10,392 nt of DNA from JAOPZW01 sp036379935 (GTDB lineage Bacteria; Actinomycetota; Thermoleophilia; Solirubrobacterales; Solirubrobacteraceae): assembly GCA_036379935.1 (NCBI GenBank), contig DASVFT010000005.1, forward strand, positions 1 through 10,392. The letters run 5' to 3'. The translations under genes were made by a program, and so were the position numbers. How positions within the stretch are numbered: position 1 is the stretch's first letter; each line of letters opens with the position of its first letter. Below are positions 6,120-10,392 of this stretch, one piece after another. Below the pieces are notes generated by a model that saw only the letters and a list, made by a program, of their open reading frames with translations, was not told the DNA's origin and did not search any database.

Positions 6120-6323
6120 ATGCCCACAGGAACCGTGAAGTGGTTCAGTGACGACAAGGGCTTCGGCTTCATCACGCCCGACGAGCCCGGCAAGGATCTC
6201 TTCGTCCATCACAGCGGCGTCGCCGGCGAGGGCTATCGCTCGCTCGCGGAGGGCGCCCGCGTCTCCTATGACTCGGAGGCGGGGGACAAGGGCCCCAAGG
6301 CCGTCAACGTCACGACGATCTAG
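6120..6323 (+). CDS. cspA: Cold-shock domain protein (CspA family)
   Basis: A 67-residue single cold-shock domain, the normal length for the family. It is a five-stranded OB fold that binds single-stranded RNA and DNA and loosens RNA structure. RNP-1 is KGFGFI (preceded by VKWFSDD) and RNP-2 is LFVHHS; the aromatic residues that stack on bases are in place. The end VNVTTI is also typical. The start is set by GGAGG 7 nt upstream and by the conserved TGTVKWF. Which csp paralogue this is cannot be told, so the symbol is by family. Its TAG stop overlaps the stop codon of the convergent gene in a shared CTAG (6320–6323). A long structured leader precedes it. Confidence 0.96.
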   Translation: MPTGTVKWFSDDKGFGFITPDEPGKDLFVHHSGVAGEGYRSLAEGARVSYDSEAGDKGPKAVNVTTI

Positions 6324-6928
6324 CGCACAGCCACTTCGCTGGCCAGCGCGAAGGGCGGGACCAGCTCGATGCGGTCTCCGCTCCAGAAGCGTCCCGGGTC
6401 GTACCAGCTGGCGGGCCGCCGGCTCGGGAGCAGGCCCATGTGCTGGTACGTGGTGGCGACGAGCTCGGCGCAGTAGATCGTCTCCAACGACGACGAGCGG
6501 CGAAACCGCCCGGTGAGGTACTGCCGGACGAGGCCGGGCGTGGTCGGGAAGGGTCGGCCGTCGAAGCGTTCGATGACCTCCATCAGGCGGTCCTCGTGGT
6601 GGCGGCCGATCGTCCCCTGCAGCTGGCGCATCCAGGCGCGCTGCCTGTAGCGCTCGCTCCACGTCCGCGCGGCGTCGGCCAGGAGGTGCAATTGCACGCC
6701 GCGCTGGCGTTCACCGGTCCAGACGTCGGGCAGCGAGCGTCCGAGCTCGGCGTGCCACAGCAGTGGCGGCAGATCGTCGAGGGCGACCACCATGCCGACG
6801 TGGTTGACAGGGCTGTTGGTGGCGGTCTGGATGGCGCGGTCGCCCAGCGACCGGCCGCGGAAGAGCCAGATGTCGCCGGTCGACGCCGTGGCCACGGCGT
6901 CGTCGAGAGCCAGAGCCGTCTCGGGCAC
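6320..6928 (-). CDS. YiiX-like permuted papain-fold (NlpC/P60-superfamily) protein
   Basis: A 202-residue protein with the order of a circularly permuted papain-like enzyme: GDIWLFRG (18–25), a histidine in NHVGMVVA (His43) and, near the C-terminus, a cysteine in YCAELVATTYQ (Cys153). Finding His before Cys with these flanks matches the YiiX/YaeF-type group of the NlpC/P60 superfamily, where such enzymes are hydrolases or acyltransferases acting on peptides or lipids. I see no signal peptide or membrane segment, so it is probably cytoplasmic. GTG 6928 is preferred because conservation starts just after it and a TAAGTT hexamer lies 7 nt upstream. A longer frame exists upstream but runs through the divergent 74-aa gene. 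The assignment rests on motif spacing only. Confidence 0.72.
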   Translation of the reverse strand: MPETALALDDAVATASTGDIWLFRGRSLGDRAIQTATNSPVNHVGMVVALDDLPPLLWHAELGRSLPDVWTGERQRGVQLHLLADAARTWSERYRQRAWMRQLQGTIGRHHEDRLMEVIERFDGRPFPTTPGLVRQYLTGRFRRSSSLETIYCAELVATTYQHMGLLPSRRPASWYDPGRFWSGDRIELVPPFALASEVAVR

Positions 6929-6934
6929 GGCCGG

Positions 6935-6941
6935 TAACTTA
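6935..6941. promoter_or_regulatory. Shared bidirectional -10 element for two divergent leaderless genes
   Basis: The 7-bp TAACTTA reads TAACTT on plus (6935–6940, 9 nt before ATG 6950) and TAAGTT on minus (6941–6936, 7 nt before GTG 6928). Both fit the TANNNT consensus and both lack a Shine-Dalgarno sequence. Only 21 bp separate the two start codons. Confidence 0.45.
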
Positions 6942-6949
6942 CGCGCCGG

Positions 6950-7174
6950 ATGCGCCCGTCCTGGAAGGTCATAGGGCTCGCCGGCCTCGCGGGCGTGGCG
7001 GCCACCGGCGTGGTCGTGGCGCGCCAGCGCCGCGCCCATCGCCAGTACGACCCCGAAGAGCTGCGCGACCGGCTGCACCGCCGCCTGGCCGAGGTGGTCA
7101 CCGACGACGAGGTCGCGGCGAACGCCCGGGAGGGCGCGGCGCCGGCCGCAGACGGCGAGCCCGCCCGCGACTGA
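6950..7174 (+). CDS. Small membrane-anchored protein, function unknown
   Basis: A 74-residue protein with a short positive N-terminus (MRPSWK), one hydrophobic helix at about 7–24 (GLAGLAGVAATGVVVA) and a charged, probably helical tail (YDPEELRDRLHRRLAEV) ending in an Ala/Glu/Asp-rich stretch. Positive residues flank the helix on both sides (K6, then RQRRAHR), so its topology is not obvious. The ATG at 6950 is 9 nt from a TAACTT hexamer that it seems to share with the divergent YiiX-like gene; that link suggests co-expression only. I do not recognise a named family. Confidence 0.72.
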   Translation: MRPSWKVIGLAGLAGVAATGVVVARQRRAHRQYDPEELRDRLHRRLAEVVTDDEVAANAREGAAPAADGEPARD

Positions 7175-7180
7175 CCGGCT

Positions 7181-7225
7181 TGTGGTCCGTTGCGACCGGC
7201 CTAGGGACCACAGTGGGAGGACCAC
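7181..7225. promoter_or_regulatory. GGACCAC boxes and inverted repeat before the MEDS regulator gene
   Basis: TGTGGTCC (7181–7188) and GGACCACA (7205–7212) form a perfect 8-bp inverted repeat with a 16-nt centre. A third GGACCAC lies at 7219–7225, 14 bp after the second. Three copies within 45 bp of the 77-bp intergenic region look like a protein-binding array; as RNA, the first copy could pair with either of the others. Confidence 0.45.
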
Positions 7226-7251
7226 CCCGATTGCGAGATGATGAGGGCGCC

Positions 7252-8166
7252 ATGAGCGTTTCGAGTCTGCGCCACGACGCTTTCGTCTACGACTCCGACG
7301 AGGACTTCGTCGCGCGCATAGCCCCCTTCGTCGAGGACGGGTTGGAGGCGGGCGACGCCGCGGTGGTCGTCGCCACGCGCCACAACTGCCGGCTGCTGCG
7401 CGATGCGCTCGACGGCGGCTCGTCACAGGTCACCTTCGTCGACCGCGACGAGTTCTATCTGCGGCCCGCCGCCGTGATCGCCGGCTACGACAAGACGCTG
7501 CGCGAGCTCCTGGGCGGCGGCGCGCCCGCCGTTCGCGTGATCGGCGAGGTCCAGTTCGGCACGACGCCGCGCGAGTGGGATGAGTGGACGGCGTACGAGT
7601 CGATCCTCAACCGGGCCTTCGCCGAGCGGCGGGCGTGGATCGTGTGTCCGTACGACGCCCGGGTGCTGCCCGAATCGGTGGTCCATCAGGCGGCACACAC
7701 GCACCCCGAGATGCTCGGTGCCACAGGCGAGCCGAGCCCGCACTACCACGACCCGGAGGAGCTCGTGCGCGCGCTCACGCCGGCGCCCGCGGCGCTGCCG
7801 GACCTTCGCCCGGTGGCGATCGACGCCGACGGGCGCGGCTTCCGCGCGCAGCTTCGGCGCGAGCTCGGGGAGGACGGCATCCCGGAGGCCGAGGCAGAGC
7901 GCATGGTCCTCGCGGCCGGCGAGGTCCTGGCCAACGCCCATCGTCACGGCCACGGCGCCGCCACGCTGCGCGTCGGCCGTGTCGACGACCGCTTCGTGTG
8001 CGAGATTTCCGACCATGGACCCGGGCTCGACGATCCCCTGGCCGGCTACTTGCCGCCCCATCACGCGCATGCGAACGGCGCCGGCCTCTGGGTCGCGCGC
8101 CAGCTCACGTGGCGCCTCGACCTTCTTCCCGGCGTGGATGGGCTGACCGTCCGGCTGTGGATCTAG
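7252..8166 (+). CDS. MEDS-domain plus HATPase anti-sigma-type regulator (RsbA-like)
   Basis: A 304-residue protein in two parts. Residues about 5–160 resemble the MEDS sensory domain (HDAFVYDSDEDFVARIAPFV … GLEAGDAAVVVATRHN). Residues about 190–304 are a GHKL ATPase with the N-box EVLANAHRHGH (Asn228), G1 box DHGPGL (254–259) and G2 box NGAGLWVARQL (275–285). There is no dimerisation/phosphoacceptor-His domain between them, so this is the serine-kinase/anti-sigma type (RsbW/RsbA-like) rather than a two-component kinase. Such proteins bind and release alternative sigma factors or anti-anti-sigma proteins in response to stress; the partner and signal are unknown here. ATG 7252 follows GAGGG (7243–7247) and begins just before the conserved HDAFVYD. 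It is tightly linked to the next gene. Confidence 0.88.
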   Translation: MSVSSLRHDAFVYDSDEDFVARIAPFVEDGLEAGDAAVVVATRHNCRLLRDALDGGSSQVTFVDRDEFYLRPAAVIAGYDKTLRELLGGGAPAVRVIGEVQFGTTPREWDEWTAYESILNRAFAERRAWIVCPYDARVLPESVVHQAAHTHPEMLGATGEPSPHYHDPEELVRALTPAPAALPDLRPVAIDADGRGFRAQLRRELGEDGIPEAEAERMVLAAGEVLANAHRHGHGAATLRVGRVDDRFVCEISDHGPGLDDPLAGYLPPHHAHANGAGLWVARQLTWRLDLLPGVDGLTVRLWI

Positions 8167-8169
8167 CGC

Positions 8170-8466
8170 GTGGCGCAGCCTGAGGCCGACCCCCTCGAGC
8201 GCCTCTCCTCGGAGGAGCTCTACCAGCTGGCGGTGCGCCGCGCACGCCGTCACCTCGACGTCGGGTTCTTCTGGCGCCTGCTCGAGCTGCTGCCCGCCGC
8301 CGAGGCCGCCGCCGGCCAGCTCGACGAGGCCGAGGCCGACGTCATGAGGCTGAGCGCGCACCTGGACGACCTCACGGATGCCGGCCGCGGCGAGATCGCC
8401 GACGCCCTGCGGCCGTTCTACCTCGAGTACCTGCGCGAGCACGGCGTTCGGCCTGACGGCGCTTGA
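8170..8466 (+). CDS. Small helical protein co-transcribed with the anti-sigma-type gene
   Basis: A 98-residue protein, almost all predicted helix, acidic and Leu/Ala-rich: LERLSSEELYQLAVRRARRH, a middle WRLLELLPAAEAA, then LDEAEADVMRLSAHLDD and a C-terminal FYLEYLREHG. The GTG at 8170 is only 3 nt after the upstream TAG stop and has no ribosome-binding site of its own, so translation is probably coupled. I do not recognise a family. Tight coupling to an anti-sigma-type regulator makes a partner or antagonist role possible, but nothing in the sequence shows it; there is no STAS or sigma-factor motif. Confidence 0.78.
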   Translation: MAQPEADPLERLSSEELYQLAVRRARRHLDVGFFWRLLELLPAAEAAAGQLDEAEADVMRLSAHLDDLTDAGRGEIADALRPFYLEYLREHGVRPDGA

Positions 8467-8500
8467 AGGCCGGGCGGCGCTGTCCTAGTGAGCGGCGCAG

Positions 8501-9427
8501 ATGCGCGCCGCCGTGCTCTACGAGGTCGGGACCGTCCCGGTCTTCGCCGACTTCAAGGAGCCGGAGCCCGATGAGACCCATCAGGTTCTCGAGGTGCTCC
8601 TCGCGGGCCTGAACCCGGTCGACCTCTTCGTCGCGGCAGGGCTGTACGGCGAGGTCGAGCTGCCCCGCGTCGTCGGGCTCGAGGGCATCGCGCGCCTCGA
8701 CGGCGGCGAGCGCGTGTACTTCGCCGGCCCGCCGGCGCCGTTCGGCTCGATGGCCCAGTACGCGCCGATCGACGTCGACCAGACGTTCGCGGTGCCCGAC
8801 GGCCTGGATGCCGGGCTCGCCGTGGCGCTGGGCATAGCGGGCCTCGCGGCGTGGCTGTCGCTGACGTGGCGCGCGCACCTGCACAAGGGGGAGAGCGTCC
8901 TCGTGCTCGGGGCCAGCGGCGTCGTGGGGCAGATCGCGGTCCAGGCGGCGAAGCTGCTGGGCGCCGCCCACGTCGTCGCGGCCGCGCGCCACCGGCCGAC
9001 CCTCGAGCGCCTGCGCGAGCGGCGGGCGGCGGACGCGATCGTCGTGTTGGGGGGCGACGACGAGCGCGCGCTGCGCGACGCCGCCGGGGATGGGGGGTAC
9101 GACGTGGTCGTCGACCCGGTCTACGGCCCTCCACTCAAGGCGGCCCTGCGGGCCACCGCGGACGGTGCGCGGGTCGTCAGCGTGGGGGCAAGCGCCGGCC
9201 AGGTCATCGAGCTCGCCATCGGCGACGTCAGCGGACGCACGCTGATCGGACACGTCAGCGGGCAGGCGCCGGTCGACGTCCGCCGCCAGGCCTACGGCGA
9301 CCTGGCCGTCCACGCGGCCGCCGGCGATATCGCGGTCGAGGTGGAGCGTCTGCCGCTGTCGGAGATAGAGACGGCATGGCAGCGCCAGGCCCAGGGTCCG
9401 CACCACAAGCTGACGATCGTCCCGTGA
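8501..9427 (+). CDS. Zinc-free MDR oxidoreductase (quinone oxidoreductase-like)
   Basis: A 308-residue medium-chain dehydrogenase/reductase. The N-terminal GroES-like part opens MRAAVLYEVGTVPVF and includes LAGLNPVDLFVAAGLYG and VVGLEGIARL. The Rossmann part has VLVLGASGVVGQIAVQAAK, with the nucleotide-binding G137-A-S-G-V-V-G143. The protein contains no cysteine at all, so it lacks both the catalytic and the structural zinc of alcohol dehydrogenases; this fits the quinone oxidoreductase/enoyl-reductase branch, which is usually NADPH-dependent. It probably reduces an activated C=C or quinone, substrate unknown. ATG 8501 matches the family N-terminus; no clear ribosome-binding site is seen. 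It lies 34 nt after the 98-aa gene and could be read through from it. Confidence 0.9.
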   Translation: MRAAVLYEVGTVPVFADFKEPEPDETHQVLEVLLAGLNPVDLFVAAGLYGEVELPRVVGLEGIARLDGGERVYFAGPPAPFGSMAQYAPIDVDQTFAVPDGLDAGLAVALGIAGLAAWLSLTWRAHLHKGESVLVLGASGVVGQIAVQAAKLLGAAHVVAAARHRPTLERLRERRAADAIVVLGGDDERALRDAAGDGGYDVVVDPVYGPPLKAALRATADGARVVSVGASAGQVIELAIGDVSGRTLIGHVSGQAPVDVRRQAYGDLAVHAAAGDIAVEVERLPLSEIETAWQRQAQGPHHKLTIVP

Positions 9428-9441
9428 CACACCGCGCTATC

Positions 9442-9447
9442 TACACT
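9442..9447 (+). promoter_or_regulatory. Putative -10 element for the LLM oxidoreductase gene (leaderless)
   Basis: TACACT is followed by 8 nt (CGCCGGCC) and ATG 9456, with no Shine-Dalgarno sequence between. It lies in the 28-nt gap after the MDR gene, so the LLM gene may have its own leaderless transcript. Confidence 0.45.
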
Positions 9448-9455
9448 CGCCGGCC

Positions 9456-10289
9456 ATGGACTTCGGCGTCGCGTACTTCCCCACGCACGACGGCATGAGC
9501 CCCGGGGCGATCGCGCGCATGGTCGAAGAGCGCGGCCAGGAGTCGCTGTTCTTCGCCGAGCACACCCACATCCCGGCCAGCCGCGAGAGCCCGTGGGGCG
9601 AAGGCGACGTCCTGCCGCAGAAGTACTGGCACTGCTACGACCTCTTCGTCGCGCTCACCGCCGCCGCGGCGGCGAACACCAAGCTGCGCGTGGGCAGCGG
9701 CGTCTGCCTGGTCATCGAGCGCGACCCCATCGTCACGGCCAAGGAGGTGGCGAGCGTCGACCACCTCTCCGGCGGGCGCCTGGAGTTTGGCGTCGGCGCC
9801 GGCTGGAACCGCGAGGAGATGCGCAACCACGGCACCGATCCACGCAAGCGCATGGCGATCCTGCGCGAGCGCATCGAGGCGATGAAGGCGATCTGGACCC
9901 AGGACGAGGCCAGCTATCACGGCGAGCACGTCGACTTCGAGCGCATCTGGTCCTGTCCCAAGCCCGCGCAGCGCCCGCACCCGCCGATCCTCGTCGGCGG
10001 CGACGGCCCGACCGTCCTCGACCGCGTGCTGGCCTTCGGCGACGCGTGGTTCCCCAACTATCGAGGCCGGCCCGAGATCCTCGGGCGCGTCGAGGAGCTG
10101 CGCGCCCGCGCCGACCGCCCCGTCGAGGTCGACCTGCTCGGCATGCCTCCCGAGGTCGCCGCCATCGAGCGCGTCCACGCCATCGGGGCACGGCGGGCGG
10201 TGCGCTGGCTCCCGACCGGCCCGCGCAGCACGGTCGAGCGCGCGCTCGAGGCCTGGGAGTCGGCTATCGCGGAGTTCACCGGCGGCTAG
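9456..10289 (+). CDS. LLM-class (luciferase-like) F420-dependent oxidoreductase
   Basis: A 277-residue TIM-barrel protein of the bacterial luciferase-like superfamily. Recognisable blocks are MDFGVAYFPTHDGMSP at the start, ESLFFAEHTHIP, LRVGSGVCLVIERDPIVTAKEVASVDHLSGGR, LEFGVGAGWNREEMRNHGTD, RMAILRERIEAMKAIW and the late HPPILVGGDGPTVLDRV with FGDAWFP. The HxSGGRxxxGxGxGW signature and N-terminus match the actinobacterial F420-dependent subfamily, which transfers hydride from reduced F420 to varied substrates; FMN use cannot be excluded. The length is typical. The start is supported by the conserved first strand and by the TACACT hexamer 8 nt upstream. The substrate is unknown; the MDR reductase just upstream may or may not share a pathway. 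Confidence 0.92.
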   Translation: MDFGVAYFPTHDGMSPGAIARMVEERGQESLFFAEHTHIPASRESPWGEGDVLPQKYWHCYDLFVALTAAAAANTKLRVGSGVCLVIERDPIVTAKEVASVDHLSGGRLEFGVGAGWNREEMRNHGTDPRKRMAILRERIEAMKAIWTQDEASYHGEHVDFERIWSCPKPAQRPHPPILVGGDGPTVLDRVLAFGDAWFPNYRGRPEILGRVEELRARADRPVEVDLLGMPPEVAAIERVHAIGARRAVRWLPTGPRSTVERALEAWESAIAEFTGG

Positions 10290-10290
10290 C

Positions 10291-10392
10291 ATGACCCCGA
10301 TCCCGGACCCCATTCCGCCGGAGCCCGATCCGCATCCGCCGGAGCCCGACCCGCCGCTCCCCCCCGACCCCGACGTGCCCGTCGCCCCACGA
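10291..10392 (+). CDS. Proline/aspartate-rich protein, 3' end missing
   Basis: ATG 10291, one base after the LLM stop, opens a frame that stays open to the window edge (34 codons). It encodes MTPIPDPIPPEPDPHPPEPD followed by more Pro-Asp runs, with a 21-bp repeated unit (CCGCCGGAGCCCGA at 10315 and 10336). There is no signal peptide in the visible part. It could be a short proline-rich protein or the start of a longer one. With no ribosome-binding site it would depend on coupling to the LLM gene. Low-complexity GC-rich sequence can stay open by chance, so confidence is limited. Confidence 0.5.
   Translation, partial: MTPIPDPIPPEPDPHPPEPDPPLPPDPDVPVAPR

Noticed and set aside
5715..6662. Minus-strand frame of 315 codons covering the 54-aa gene and csp
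   Set aside because: It runs antisense through a clear cold-shock gene with a strong ribosome-binding site; its product has no recognisable domain and the composition of a shadow frame.
8486..8500. TAGTGA as a -10 element for the MDR gene
   Set aside because: It does not fit TANNNT at the last position, and the gene may be read from the upstream operon; too weak to list.
8372..9430. Minus-strand frame of 352 codons opposite the MDR gene
   Set aside because: The plus strand has a complete MDR fold with an intact nucleotide-binding motif; the antisense product shows no domain.
9424..9447. GTGACA as a -35 box for the LLM gene
   Set aside because: Only 12 bp separate it from TACACT, too short for a sigma-70-type spacer, and it overlaps the MDR stop codon.
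1..10392. A defence, phage or mobile multi-gene system
   Set aside because: No integrase, transposase, nuclease, helicase, toxin–antitoxin pair, terminal inverted repeats or composition shift was seen; the genes are housekeeping, metabolic or small regulatory genes.

Overview
The window is about 10.4 kb of very GC-rich chromosome (roughly 70% by eye). The base composition, an F420-type flavin-fold oxidoreductase, a MEDS/anti-sigma regulator and a thrS–DUF192–infC neighbourhood suggest an actinobacterium, most plausibly of the Thermoleophilia/Solirubrobacterales. That placement is inference; no rRNA or other lineage marker is present. I see no mobile element, phage gene, tRNA, rRNA or CRISPR array. 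Because of the GC content, long antisense open frames shadow nearly every real gene.

Layout from left to right. (1) The 3' part of an exported beta-helix protein with a Pro/Asp repeat linker and an Ig-like C-terminal domain (+). It converges, with a 4-nt gap, on a class V aminotransferase (-). (2) A 73-bp divergent region with a 14-bp direct repeat, then a translation block: thrS, a DUF192 gene and infC, whose IF-3 ends in an acidic repeat tail (all +). (3) A run of small genes: a 95-aa acidic protein (-), a 54-aa basic protein (+) and a cold-shock protein (+) whose leader can pair with its own ribosome-binding site. (4) A permuted papain-like (YiiX-type) protein (-) and a 74-aa membrane-anchored protein (+), divergently transcribed from what looks like one shared -10 element. 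(5) A MEDS plus HATPase anti-sigma-type regulator followed after 3 nt by a 98-aa helical protein. (6) A zinc-free MDR oxidoreductase and an LLM-class oxidoreductase. (7) The first 34 codons of a proline-rich protein that runs off the window.

A recurring theme is initiation without a leader. At several genes a TANNNT-like -10 hexamer lies only 7–9 nt before the start codon, so transcription should begin at or next to the start codon. The cold-shock gene is the clear exception: it has a leader of about 110 nt, a strong GGAGG and an upstream anti-Shine-Dalgarno segment. The content is mostly ordinary housekeeping and small regulatory genes. The most interesting signals are regulatory (csp leader, shared bidirectional promoter, direct repeats before thrS, GGACCAC boxes before the MEDS gene) rather than a new multi-gene system.
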